DNA from: Megachile rotundata
Lineage: Eukaryota > Arthropoda > Insecta > Hymenoptera > Megachilidae
DNA: 64,000 nt
Assembly (NCBI RefSeq): GCF_050947335.1
Contig: NW_027473345.1
Span: forward strand, 1,405,176-1,469,175
Reading direction: 5' to 3'
Part shown: positions 12,430 through 24,600 of the stretch, piece after piece
Layout of the letters: the number at the start of each line of letters is the position of its first letter
Numbering within the stretch: the stretch's first letter is position 1
Made by a program: the position numbers and the translations under genes
Notes under the pieces: model-generated
What the model was told of the DNA's origin: nothing
The model's input: only the letters and a program-made list of their open reading frames with translations
Databases searched by the model: none

Positions 12430-12846
12430 GTGATAGTGATTGTGTGATAGTGATTGTGTGATAGTGATTGTGTGATCCTGGCTGTGTGATTGTGATTGTG
12501 TGTTTGTGATTGTGTGACTGTGATTGTGTGATTGTGATTATGGGATTGTGATTGTGTGATTGTGTGATCGTGATTGTGCGATCGTGATTGTGTGATCGTG
12601 ATTGTGTTTGTGTAATTGTGATTGTGATTGTGTGACTGTGTGATTGTGATTGTGTGATCGTGACTGGGTGATCGTGATTGTGTGATCGCAATTGTGGGAT
12701 TGTGACTGAGTGATTGTGTGATTGTGTGATTGTGATTGTGATTGTGTGAGTGTGTGATTGTGATTGTGTGATCGAGATTGTGTGATCGTGATTGTGTGAT
12801 CGTGATCGTGTGATCGTGATTGTGTGATTGTGATAGTGTTATTGTG
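12430..12846 (+). repeat. Alpha block 3, right part
   Basis: The block resumes at the ATAGTG units and continues through ATCCTGGCTG (12475), GATTATGGG, TGTTTGTGTAATTG, CGCAATTG and ATAGTGTTATTG. From here the sequence matches alpha 2 at an offset of 2418 bp. Confidence 0.85.
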
Positions 12847-14260
12847 ATTGTGTGATTGTGATTGTGTGATTGTGATTGTGTGATTGTGATTGTGCGATTG
12901 TGATTGTGCGATTGTGATTGTGCGATTGTGATTGTGCGATTGTGATTGTGATTGCGTGATTGTGATTGCGTGATTGTGATTGTGATTGCGTGATTGTGAT
13001 TGCGTAATTGTGATTGCGTGATTGTGATTGCGTGATTGTGTGATTGTGATTGTGTGATTGTGATTGTGTGATTGTGATTGTGTGACTGTGATTGTGTGAT
13101 TGTGATTGTGATTGCGTGATTGTGATTGTGATTGCGTGATTGTGATTGTGTGATTGTGATTGTGTGATTGTGATTGTGTGATTGTGATTGTGTGATTGTG
13201 ATTGTGTGATTGTGATTGTGTGATTGTGATTGTGTGATTGTGATTGTGTGATTGTGATTGTGTGATTGTGATTGTGTGATTGTGATTGTGTGATTGTGAT
13301 TGTGTGATTGTGATTGTGTGATTGTGATTGTGTGATTGTGATTGTGTGATTGTGATTGTGTGATTGTGATTGTGTGATTGTGATTGTGTGATTGTGATTG
13401 TGTGATTGTCATTGTGTGATTGTGATTGTGTGATTGTGATTGTGTGATTGTGATTGTGTGAATGTGATTGTGTGATTGTGATTGTGTGATTGTGATTGTG
13501 TGATTGTGATTGTGTGATTGTGATTGTGATTGTGATTGCGTGATTGTGATTGCGTGATTGTGATTGCGTGATTGTGATTGCGTGATTGTGGTTGTGATTG
13601 CGTGATTGTGATTGCGTGATTGTGATTGCGTGATTGTGATTGCGTGATTGTGATTGCGTGATTGTGATTGCGTGATTGTGATTGTGTGACTGTGATTGTG
13701 TGACTGTGATTGTGTGATTGTGATTGTGATTGTGTGATTGTGATTGTGATTGCGTGATTGTGATTGCGTGATTGTGATTGCGTGATTGTGATTGCGTGAT
13801 TGTGATTGTGTGATTGTGATTGTGTGATTGTGATTGTGTGATTGTGATTGTGTGATTGTGATTGTGTGATTGTGATTGTGTGATTGTGATTGTGTGATTG
13901 TGATTGTGTGATTGTGATTGTGTGATTGTGATTGTGTGATTGTGATTGTGTGATTGTGATTGTGTGATTGTGATTGTGTGATTGTGATTGTGTGAATGTG
14001 ATTGTGTGATTGTGATTGTGTGATTGTGATTGTGTGATTGTGATTGTGTGATTGTGATTGTGTGATTGTGATTGTGTGATTGTGATTGTGTGATTGTGAT
14101 TGTGTGATTGTGATTGTGTGATTGTGATTGTGTGATTGTGATTGTGTGATTGTGATTGTGTGATTGTGATTGTGTGATTGTGATTGTGTGATTGTGATTG
14201 TGTGATTGTGATTGTGTGATTGTGATTGTGTGATTGTGATTGTGTGATTGTGATTGTGTG
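12847..14260 (+). repeat. Linker, second copy of the 2.4-kb duplication
   Basis: It matches 10429-11800. The offset is 2418 bp at ATTGCGTAAT (12999), 2432 at TTGTCATTG and GTGGTTGTG, and 2460 at the next alpha fragment (14261). The steps of 14 and 28 bp are whole units gained inside uniform runs. Confidence 0.88.
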
Positions 14261-14605
14261 ATCGTGTTTGCGTGACCGTGATTGTGTGATCGTGATTGAG
14301 TGATCGTGGTTGTGTTATTGTGATTGTGTGATTGTGATTGTGTTATTGTGAGTGTGTGATTGTGATTGTGTGATTGTGATTGTGTGATTGTGATTGTGTG
14401 ATTGTGATTGTGTGATTGTGATTGTGTGATTGTGATTGTGTGATTGTGATTGTGTGATTGTGATTGTGTGATTGTGATTGTGTGATTGTGATTGTGTGAT
14501 CGTGATTGCGTGACCGTGATTGTGTGATCGTGATTGAGTGATCGTGGTTGTGTTATTGTGATTGTGTGATTGTGATTGTGTTATTGTGAGTGTGTGATTG
14601 TGATT
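14261..14605 (+). repeat. Two alpha left-end fragments in tandem
   Basis: Fragments at about 14261-14356 and 14499-14596 each contain the ATCG unit, GACCGTG, GAGTGATCGTGG and TTATTGTGAGTG. A short uniform run separates them. The first has ATCGTGTTTGCG instead of ATCGTGATTGCG. Neither continues into the rest of alpha. Confidence 0.8.
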
Positions 14606-16250
14606 GCGTGATTGTGATTGCGTGATTGTGATTGCGTGATTGTGATTGCGTGATTGTGATTGCGTGATTGTGATTGTGATTGCGTGATTGGGATTGCGTG
14701 ATTGTGACTGCGTGATTGTGATTGCGTGATTGTGTGATTGTGATTGTGTGATTGTGATTGTGTGATTGTGATTGGGTGACTGTGATTGTGTGATTGTGAT
14801 TGTGATTGTGTGATTGTGATTGTGATTGTGATTGTGATTGTGTGATTGTGATTGTGTGATTGTGATTGTGTGATTGTGATTGTGTGATCGTGATTGTGCG
14901 ATTGTGGTTGTGATTGTGATTGTGTGATTGTGATTTTGATTGTGTGATTGTGATTGTGATTGTGTGATTGTGATTGCGTGATTGTGATTGCGTGATTGTG
15001 ATTGCGTGATTGTGATTGCGCGATTGTGATTGCGTGATTGTGATTGCGTGATTGTGATAGTGTGATCGTGATTGTGATTGTGTGATTGTGATTGTGTGAT
15101 TGTGATTGCGTGATTGTGATTGCGTGATTGTGATTGCGTGATTGTGATTGCGTGATTGTGATTGTGATTGCGTGATTGTGATTGCGTGATTGTGTGATTG
15201 TGATTGTGTGATTGTGATTGTGTGATTGTGATTGTGTGATTGTGATTGTGTGATTGTGATTGTGTGATTGTGATTGTGTGATTGTGATTGTGTGATTGTG
15301 ATTGTGTGATTGTGATTGTGTGATTGTGATTGTGTGATTGTGATTGTGTGATTGTGACTGTGTGATTGTGATTGTGTGATTGTGATTGTGTGATTGTGAT
15401 TGTGTGATTGTGATTGTGTGATTGTGATTGTGTGATTGTGATTGTGTGATTGTGATTGTGTGATTGTGATTGTGTGATTGTGATTGTGTGATTGTGATTG
15501 TGTGATTGTGATTGTGTGATTGTGATTGTGTGATTGTGATTGTGTGACTGTGATTGTGTGACTGTGATTGTGATTGTGTGATTGTGATTGTGATTGCGTG
15601 ATTGTGATTGCGTGATTGTGATTGCGTGATTGTGATTGCGTGATTGTGATTGTGTGATTGTGATTGTGTGATTGTGATTGTGTGATTGTGATTGTGTGAT
15701 TGTGATTGTGTGATTGTGATTGTGTGATTGTGATTGTGTGATTGTGATTGTGTGATTGTGATTGTGTGATTGTGATTGTGTGATTGTGATTGTGTGATTG
15801 TGATTGTGTGATTGTGATTGTGTGATTGTGATTGTGTGATTGTGATTGTGTGATTGTGATTGTGTGATTGTGATTGTGTGATTGTGATTGTGTGAATGTG
15901 ATTGTGTGATTGTGATTGTGTGATTGTGATTGTGTGATTGTGATTGTGTGATTGTGATTGTGTGATTGTGATTGTGTGATTGTGATTGTGTGATTGTGAT
16001 TGTGTGATTGTGATTGTGTGATTGTGATTGTGTGATTGTGATTGTGTGATTGTGATTGTGTGATTGTGATTGTGTGATTGTGATTGTGATTGTGTGATTG
16101 TGATTGAGATTGCGTGATTGTGATTGCGTGATTGTGATTGCGTGATTGTGATTGTGATTGCGTGATTGTGATTGCGTGATTGTGATTGCGTGATTGTGAT
16201 TGCGTGATTGTGATTGCGTGATTGTGATTGCGTGATTGTGATTGCGTGAT
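14606..16250 (+). repeat. Second copy of the epsilon linker
   Basis: It matches 7.4-9.3 kb. The offset is 7194 at TGATTGGGAT (14685), exactly 7200 at GATTTTGATTG (14932) and at the GATAG marker (15056), and 7074 at the TGAGATTGCG marker (16105). It is made of CG runs and uniform runs. No gene is seen. Confidence 0.87.
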
Positions 16251-17360
16251 TGTGTGATTGTGATTGTGCGATTGTGATTGTGCGATTGTGATTGTGCGAT
16301 TGTGATTGTGATTGCGTGATTGTGATTGCGTGATTGTGATTGTGATTGCGTGATTGTGATTGCGTAATTGTGATTGCGTGATTGTGATTGCGTGATTGTG
16401 CGATTGTGATTGTGTGATTGTGATTGTGTGATTCTGATTGTGTGACTGTGATTGTGTGATTGTGATTGTGATTGCGTGATTGTGATTGTGTGATTGTGAT
16501 TGTGTGATTGTGATTGTGTGATTGTGATTGTGTGATTGTGATTGTGTGATTGTGATTGTGTGATTGTGATTGTGTGATTGTGATTGTGTGATTGTGATTG
16601 TGTGATTGTGATTGTGTGATTGTGATTGTGTGATTGTGATTGTGTGATTGTGATTGTGTGATTGTGATTGTGTGATTGTGATTGTGTGATTGTGATTGTG
16701 TGATTGTGATTGTGTGATTGTGATTGTGTGATTGTGATTGTGTGATTGTGATTGTGTGATTGTGATTGTGTGATTGTGATTGTGTGATTGTGATTGTGTG
16801 ATTGTGATTGTGTGAATGTGATTGTGTGATTGTGATTGTGTGATTGTGATTGTGTGATTGTGATTGTGTGATTGTGATTGTGTGATTGTGATTGTGTGAT
16901 TGTGATTGTGTGATTGTGATTGTGTGATTGTGTTTGTGTGATTGTGATTGTGATTGTGTGATTGTGATTGTGATTGCGTGATTGTGATTGCGTGATTGTG
17001 ATTGCGTGATTGTGATTGCGTGATTGTGATTGCGTGATTGTGTGATTGTGATTGTGTGATTGTGATTGTCTGATTGTGATTGTGTGATTGTGACTGTGTG
17101 ATTGTGATTGTGATTGTGTGATTGTGATTGTGTGATTGTGTGATTGTGATTGTGTGATTGTGATTGTGTGATTGTGATTGTGTGATTGTGATTGTGTGAT
17201 TGTGATTGTGTGATTGTGATTGTGTGATTGTGATTGTGTGATTGTGATTGTGTGATTGTGATTGTGTGATTGTGATTGTGTGATTGTGATTGTGTGATTG
17301 TGATTGTGTGATTGTGATTGTGTGATTGTGATCGTGTGATTGTGATTGTGTGATTGTGAT
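16251..17360 (+). repeat. Linker before beta 1
   Basis: Three GTGCGATT units, ATTGCGTG units with ATTGCGTAAT (16359-16368), a long uniform run with one GAATG (about 16814), a TGTTTGTG variant (about 16931), a CG run, ATTGTCTG, and a uniform run. This resembles the alpha-to-beta linker of later cycles (for example 21421-22580), although no alpha block precedes it. Confidence 0.87.
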
Positions 17361-18300
17361 TGTGTGACGGTGATTGTGTGATCGTGATTGTGTGATCGTG
17401 ATTGTGTGATCGTGATTGTGTGACCGTGATTGTGTGATCGTGATTGAGTGATCGTGGTTGTGTTATTGTGATTGTGTGATTGTGATTGTGTTATTGTGAT
17501 TGTGTGATTGTGATTGTGTTATTGTGATTGTGTGATCGTGACTGTGCGATCGCGATTGTGCGATCGCGACTGTGTGATCACGATTGTGTAATCGTGATTG
17601 TGTGATCGTGTTTGTGTCATAGTGATTGTGTGATAGTGATTGTGTGATAGTGATTGTGTGATCCTGATTCTGTGATTGTGATTGTGTGTTTGTGATTGTG
17701 TGACTGCGATTGTGTGATTGTGATTATGGGATTGTGATTGTGTGATTGTGTGATCGTGATTGTGCGATCGTGATTGTGTGATCGTGATTGTGTTTGTGTA
17801 ACGGTGATTGTGATTGTGTGACTGTGTGATTGTGATTGTGTGATCGTGACTGTGTGATCGTGATTGTGTGATCGCAATTGTGGGATTGCGACAGAGTGAT
17901 TGTGTGATTGTGTGATTGTTATTGTGATTGTGTGACTGTGTGATTGTGATTGTGTGATGGAGATTGTGTGATCGTGATTGTGTGATCGTGATCGTGTGAT
18001 CGCGATTGTGTGACCGTGATTGTGTGATCGTGATTGTGTGATAGTGATTGTGTGATAGTGATTGTGTAATCGCGATAGTGTGATCGCGATTGTGCGGTGG
18101 TGATTGTGTGATCGTGATTGTGTGATCGCGATTGTGTGATTGTGATTGTGTGATTGTGATTGTGTGATTGTGTTATTGTGATTGTGTTATTGTGATTGTG
18201 TCATTGTGATTGTGTTATTGTGATTGTGTGATTGTGATTGTGTGATTGTGATTGTGTGATCGTGATTGTGTGATCGCGATTGTGGGATTGTGACTGTGTG
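17361..18300 (+). repeat. Beta marker block 1
   Basis: A roughly 940-bp variant-rich block: GTGACGGTG (17361), the ATCGTG series, GACCGTG, TTATTG units, two GCGATCGC palindromes (17546-17553 and 17560-17567), TGATCA (17575), GTCATAGTG, ATCCTGATTCTG (17661), TGACTGCG, GATTATGGG, GTGTAACGG, GCGACAGAG, ATGGAGATTG, GATCGCGATAG, TGCGGTGGTG (TGTGGTGGTG in later copies), TTATTG/TCATTG units and a closing GGGATTGTGACTG. Confidence 0.87.
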
Positions 18301-18693
18301 ATTGTGTGATCGTGATTGTGATTGTGTGATTGTGATTGTGTGATTGTGATTGTGTGATTGTGATTGCGCGATTGTGATTGCGCGATTGTGATTGCGTGAT
18401 TGTGATTGTGTGACTCTGTGATTGTGATTGTGTTATCGAGATTGTGTGATCGTGATTGTCTGATCGTTATTGTGCGATCGTGATTGTGTGATCGTGATTG
18501 TGTGATTGTGATTGTGTGATTGTGATTGTATGATCGTGTCTGTGTGATGGTGTTTGTGTGATAGTGGTCGTGTGATAGTGATTGTGTGATTGTGATTGTG
18601 TGATCGTGACTGGGTGATCGTGATTGTGTGATCGCAATTGTGGGATTGCGACTGAGTGATTGTGTGATTGTGTGATTGTTATTGTGATTGTGT
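18301..18693 (+). repeat. Partial gamma1 block joined to alpha 4
   Basis: GCGCGATT units, GACTCTGTG, GTTATCGAG, GTCTGATCG, GTATGATCGTGTCTG, GATGGTGTTTG and ATAGTGGTCG match the right half of the gamma1 block of later cycles. Gamma2 and gamma3 are absent, and alpha 4 follows directly. Confidence 0.8.
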
Positions 18694-19326
18694 GACTGTG
18701 TGATCGTGATTGTGTGATCGTGATTGCGTGACCGTGATTGTGTGATCGTGATTGAGTGATCGTGGTTGTGTTATTGTGATTGTGTGATTGTGATTGTGTT
18801 ATTGTGAGTGTGTGATTGTGATTGTGTTATTGTGATTGTGTGATCGTGACTGTGCGATCGCGATTGTGTAATCGTGATTGTGTGATCGTGTTTGTGTGAT
18901 AGTGATTGTGTGATAGTGATTGTGTGATAGTGATTGTGTCATAGTGATTGTGTGATCCTGGCTGTGTGATTGTGATTGTGTGTTTGTGATTGTGTGACTG
19001 TGATTGTGTGATTGTGATTATGGGATTGTGATTGTGTGATTGTGTGATCGTGATTGTGCGATCGTGATTGTGTGATCGTGATTGTGTTTGTGTAATTGGG
19101 ATTGTGATTGTGTGACTGTGTGATTGTGATTGTGTGATCGTGACTGGGTGATCGTGATTGTGTGATCGCAATTGTGGGATTGTGACTGAGTGATTGTGTG
19201 ATTGTGTGATTGTGATTGTGATTGTGTGAGTGTGTGATTGTGATTGTGTGATCGAGATTGTGTGATCGTGATTGTGTGATCGTGATCGTGTGATCGTGAT
19301 TGTGTGATTGTGATCGTGTTATTGTG
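18694..19326 (+). repeat. Alpha marker block 4
   Basis: It enters alpha at the ATCGTG series without the GATTGGGACTG start, then follows the standard order: GTCATAGTG, ATCCTGGCTG (18955), GATTATGGG, TGTAATTGGG, CGCAATTG and ATCGTGTTATTG. GTCATAG and TAATTGGG distinguish alpha 4-9 from alpha 2. Confidence 0.87.
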
Positions 19327-20753
19327 ATTGTGTGATTGTGATTGTGTGATTGTGATTGTGTGATTGTGATTGTGTGATTGTGATTGTGCGATTGTGATTG
19401 TGCGATTGTGATTGTGCGATTGTGATTGTGCGATTGTGATTGTGATTGCGTGATTGTGATTGCGTGATTGTGATTGTGATTGCGTGATTGTGATTGCGTA
19501 ATTGTGATTGCGTGATTGTGATTGCGTGATTGTGTGATTGTGATTGTGTGATTGTGATTGTGTGATTCTGATTGTGTGACTGTGATTGTGTGATTGTGAT
19601 TGTGATTGCGTGATTGTGATTGTGATTGCGTGATTGTGATTGTGTGATTGTGTTTGTGTGATTGTGATTGTGTGATTGTGATTGTGTGATTGTGATTGTG
19701 TGATTGTGATTGTGTGATTGTGATTGTGTGATTGTGATTGTGTGATTGTGATTGTGTGATTGTGATTGTGTGACTGTGATTGTGTGACTGTGATTGTGAT
19801 TGTGTGATTGTGATTGTGATTGCGTGATTGTGATTGCGTGATTGTGATTGCGTGATTGTGATTGTGTGATTGTGATTGTGTGATTGTGATTGTGTGATTG
19901 TGATTGTGTGATTGTGATTGTGTGATTGTGATTGTGTGATTGTGATTGTGTGATTGTGATTGTGTGATTGTGATTGTGTGATTGTGATTGTGTGATTGTG
20001 ATTGTGTGATTGTGATTTTGTGATTGTGATTGTGTGATTGTGATTGTGTGATTGTGATTGTGTGAATGTGATTGTGTGATTGTGATTGTGTGATTGTGAT
20101 TGTGTGATTGTGATTGTGTGATTGTGATTGTGTGATTGTGATTGTGTGATTGTGATTGTGTGATTGTGATTGTGTGATTGTGATTGTGTGATTGTGATTG
20201 TGATTGTGATTGTGTGATTGTGATTGAGATTGCGTGATTGTGATTGCGTGATTGTGATTGCGTGATTGTGATTGTGATTGTGTGATTGTGATTGCGTGAT
20301 TGTGATTGCGTGATTGTGATTGCGTGATTGTGATTGCGTGATTGTGATTGCGTGATTGTGATTGCGTGATTGTGATTGCGTGATTGTGATTGCGTGATTG
20401 TGTGATTGTGATTGTGTGATTGTGATTGTCTGATTGTGATTGTGTGATTGTGATTGCGTGATTGTGATTGCGTGATTGTGATTGCGTGATTGTGATTGCG
20501 TGATTGTGATTGCGTGATTGTGATTGCGTGATTGTGATTGCGTGATTGTGATTGCGTGATTGTGATTGCGTGATTGTGATTGCGTGATTTTGTGATTGTG
20601 ATTGTGTGATTGTGATTGTCTGATTGTGATTGTGTGATTGTGATTGTGTGATTGTGATTGTGTGACTGTGATTGTGTGATTGTGATTGTGATTTTGTGAT
20701 TGTGATTCTGTGATTGTGATTGTGTGATTGTGGTCGTGTGATTGTGATTGTGT
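19327..20753 (+). repeat. Linker between alpha 4 and alpha 5
   Basis: GTGCGATT units, CG units with ATTGCGTAAT (19493-19502), uniform runs, a GAATG marker (about 20065), TGAGATTGCG, two CG runs, ATTGTCTG markers, GATTTTGTG, GATTCTGTG and GTGGTCGTG leading into alpha 5. No beta or gamma block is present. Confidence 0.88.
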
Positions 20754-21420
20754 GATTGGGACTGTGTGAGTGTGATTGTGTGATCGTGATTGTGTGATCG
20801 TGATTGTGTGATCGTGATTGCGTGACCGTGATTGTGTGATCGTGATTGAGTGATCGTGGTTGTGTTATTGTGATTGTGTGATTGTGATTGTGTTATTGTG
20901 AGTGTGTGATTGTGATTGTGTTATTGTGATTGTGTGATCGTGACTGTGCGATCGCGATTGTGTAATCGTGATTGTGTGATCGTGTTTGTGTGATAGTGAT
21001 TGTGTGATAGTGATTGTGTGATAGTGATTGTGTCATAGTGATTGTGTGATCCTGGCTGTGTGATTGTGATTGTGTGTTTGTGATTGTGTGACTGTGATTG
21101 TGTGATTGTGATTATGGGATTGTGATTGTGTGATTGTGTGATCGTGATTGTGCGATCGTGACTGTGTGATCGTGATTGTGTTTGTGTAATTGGGATTGTG
21201 ATTGTGTGACTGTGTGATTGTGATTGTGTGATCGTGACTGGGTGATCGTGATTGTGTGACCGCAATTGTGGGATTGTGACTGAGTGATTGTGTGATTGTG
21301 TGATTGTGATTGTGATTGTGTGAGTGTGTGATTCTGATTGTGTGATCGAGATTGTGTGATCGTGATTGTGTGATCGTGATCGTGTGATCGTGATTGTGTG
21401 ATTGTGATCGTGTTATTGTG
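20754..21420 (+). repeat. Alpha marker block 5
   Basis: A complete alpha block with ATCCTGGCTG at 21049. Its private variants are GATCGTGACTG near 21155 and GACCGCAATTG near 21258, where the other copies have GATCGTGATTG and GATCGCAATTG. Confidence 0.88.
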
Positions 21421-22580
21421 ATTGTGTGATTGTGATTGTGTGATTGTGATTGTGTGATTGTGATTGTGCGATTGTGATTGTGCGATTGTGATTGTGCGAT
21501 TGTGATTGTGCGATTGTGATTGTGATTGCGTGATTGTGATTGCGTGATTGTGATTGTGATTGCGTGATTGTGATTGCGTAATTGTGATTGCGTGATTGTG
21601 ATTGCGTGATTGTGCGATTGTGATTGTGTGATTGTGATTGTGTGATTCTGATTGTGTGACTGTGATTGTGTGATTGTGATTGTGATTGCGTGATTGTGAT
21701 TGTGATTGCGTGATTGTGATTGTGTGATTGTGATTGTGTGATTGTGATTGTGTGATTGTGATTGTGTGATTGTGATTGTGTGATTGTGATTGTGTGATTG
21801 TGATTGTGTGATTGTGATTGTGTGATTGTGATTGTGTGATTGTGATTGTGTGATTGTGATTGTGTGATTGTGATTGTGTGATTGTGATTGTGTGATTGTG
21901 ATTGTGTGATTGTGATTGTGTGATTGTGATTGTGTGATTGTGATTGTGTGATTGTGATTGTGTGATTGTGATTGTGTGATTGTGATTGTGTGATTGTGAT
22001 TGTGTGATTGTGATTGTGTGATTGTGATTGTGTGAATGTGATTGTGTGATTGTGATTGTGTGATTGTGATTGTGTGATTGTGATTGTGTGATTGTGATTG
22101 TGTGATTGTGATTGTGTGATTGTGATTGTGTGATTGTGATTGTGTGATTGTGATTGTGTGATTGTGTTTGTGTGATTGTGATTGTGATTGTGTGATTGTG
22201 ATTGTGATTGCGTGATTGTGATTGCGTGATTGTGATTGCGTGATTGTGATTGCGTGATTGTGATTGCGTGATTGTGTGATTGTGATTGTGTGATTGTGAT
22301 TGTCTGATTGTGATTGTGTGATTGTGACTGTGTGATTGTGATTGTGATTGTGTGATTGTGATTGTGTGATTGTGTGATTGTGATTGTGTGATTGTGATTG
22401 TGTGATTGTGATTGTGTGATTGTGATTGTGTGATTGTGATTGTGTGATTGTGATTGTGTGATTGTGATTGTGTGATTGTGATTGTGTGATTGTGATTGTG
22501 TGATTGTGATTGTGTGATTGTGATTGTGTGATTGTGATTGTGTGATTGTGATCGTGTGATTGTGATTGTGTGATTGTGAT
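21421..22580 (+). repeat. Alpha-beta linker, cycle 1
   Basis: GTGCGATT units, CG units with ATTGCGTAAT (21573-21582), a long uniform run with one GAATG (about 22035), TGTTTGTG (about 22167), a CG run, ATTGTCTG, and a uniform run ending in GATCGTGTG. This is the longer form of the linker; the next cycle has a shorter one. Confidence 0.88.
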
Positions 22581-23530
22581 TGTGTGACGGTGATTGTGTG
22601 ATCGTGATTGTGTGATCGTGATTGTGTGATCGTGATTGTGTGACCGTGATTGTGTGATCGTGATTGAGTGATCGTGGTTGTGTTATTGTGATTGTGTGAT
22701 TGTGATTGTGTTATTGTGATTGTGTGATTGTGATTGTGTTATTGTGATTGTGTGATCGTGACTGTGCGATCGCGATTGTGCGATCGCGACTGTGTGATCA
22801 CGATTGTGTAATCGTGATTGTGTGATCGTGTTTGTGTCATAGTGATTGTGTGATAGTGATTGTGTGATAGTGATTGTGTGATCCTGATTCTGTGATTGTG
22901 ATTGTGTGTTTGTGATTGTGTGACTGCGATTGTGTGATTGTGATTGTGTGATTGTGTGATCGTGATTGTGCGATCGTGATTGTGTGATCGTGATTGTGTT
23001 TGTGTAACGGTGATTGTGATTGTGTGACTGTGTGATTGTGATTGTGTGATCGTGACTGTGTGATCGTGATTGTGTGATCGCAATTGTGGGATTGCGACAG
23101 AGTGATTGTGTGATTGTGTGATTGTTATTGTGATTGTGTGACTGTGTGATTGTGATTGTGTGATGGAGATTGTGTGATCGTGATTGTGTGATCGTGATCG
23201 TGTGATCGCGATTGTGTGACCGTGATTGTGTGATCGTGATTGTGTGATAGTGATTGTGTGATAGTGATTGTGTAATCGCGATAGTGTGATCGCGATTGTG
23301 TGGTGGTGATTGTGTGATCGTGATTGTGTGATCGCGATTGTGTGATTGTGATTGTGTGATTGTGATTGTGTGATTGTGTTATTGTGATTGTGTTATTGTG
23401 ATTGTGTCATTGTGATTGTGTTATTGTGATTGTGTGATTGTGATTGTGTGATTGTGATTGTGTGATCGTGATTGTGTGATCGCGATTGTGGGATTGTGAC
23501 TGTGTGATTGTGTGATCGTGATTGTGATTG
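22581..23530 (+). repeat. Beta marker block 2
   Basis: Same landmark order as beta 1, with ATCCTGATTCTG at 22881. The GATTATGGG element of beta 1 is missing here, where the sequence reads GATTGTGTG. Beta 3 and beta 5 share that loss; beta 4 and beta 6 keep the element. Confidence 0.88.
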
Positions 23531-23760
23531 TGTGATTGTGATTGTGTGATTGTGATTGTGTGATTGTGATTGTGTGATTTTGATTGTGTGAATGTGATTG
23601 TGTGATTGTGATTGTGTGATTGTGATTGTGTGATTGTGATTGTGTGATTGTGATTGTGTGATTGTGATTGTGTGATTGTGATTGTGTGATTGTGATTGTG
23701 TGATTGTGATTGTGTGATTGTGATTGTGTGATTGTGATTGTGTGATTGTGATTGTGTGAT
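23531..23760 (+). repeat. Uniform run between beta 2 and gamma1
   Basis: S2 units with GATTTTGATTG (23576) followed by a GAATG variant. Otherwise variant-free. Confidence 0.92.
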
Positions 23761-24261
23761 TGTGATTTAGTGATTGTGATTGTGTGATTGTGTTATTGTG
23801 ATTGTGTTATTGTGATTGTGTCATTGTGATTGTGTTATTGTGATTGTGTGATGGTGATTGTGCGATTGTGATTGCGCGATTGTGATTGCGCGATTGTGAT
23901 TGCGCGATTGTGATTGCGCGATTGTGATTGCGCGATTGTGATTGCGTGATTGTGATTGTGTGACTCTGTGATTGTGATTGTGTTATCGAGATTGTGTGAT
24001 CGTGATTGTCTGATCGTTATTGTGCGATCGTGATTGTGTGATCGTGATTGTGTGATTGTGATTGTGTGATTGTGATTGTATGATCGTGTCTGTGTGATGG
24101 TGTTTGTGTGATAGTGGTCGTGTGATAGTGATTGTGTGATTGTGATTGTGTGATCGTGACTGGGTGATCGTGATTGTGTGATCGCAATTGTGGGATTGCG
24201 ACTGAGTGATTGTGTGATTGTGTGATTGTTATTGTGATTGTGTGACTGTGTGATTGTGATT
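23761..24261 (+). repeat. Gamma1 marker block, cycle 1
   Basis: GATTTAGTG, TTATTG/TCATTG units, GATGGTG, a run of GCGCGATT units (about 23870-23940), GACTCTGTG, GTTATCGAG, GTATGATCGTGTCTG, GATGGTGTTTG, ATAGTGGTCG, GATCGCAATTG and GCGACTGAG. Confidence 0.87.
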
Positions 24262-24600
24262 GTGTGATTGTGATCGTGTGATTGTGATGGTGTGATTGTG
24301 ATCGTGTGATTGTGATCGTGTGATTGTGATCGTGTGATAGTGATCGTGTGATTGTGATCGTGTGATTGTGATCGTGTGATTGTGATCGTGTGATTGTGAT
24401 CGTGTGATTGTGATCGTGTGATTGTGATCGTGTGATTGTGATTGTGATTGTGATCGTGTGATTGTGATCGTGTGATTGTGATCGTGTGATTGTGATCGTG
24501 TGATTGTGATCGTGTGATTGTGATCGTGTGATTGTGATCGTGTGATTGTGATCGTGTGATTGTGATCGTGTGATCGTGATCGTGTGATCGTGATTGTGTG
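24262..24600 (+). repeat. Gamma2: ATCGTG-type run, cycle 1
   Basis: About 23 consecutive units in which the hexamer carries TCG (ATCGTG next to ATTGTGTG). Interruptions are GATGGTG, one ATAGTG near 24336 and one doubled hexamer near 24440. This is one of the most regularly CpG-spaced tracts in the window. Confidence 0.9.

Noticed and set aside
24262..24600. Possible CRISPR array (regularly spaced repeats)
   Set aside because: There are no unique spacers: repeat follows repeat with a 14-bp period, which is far too short.
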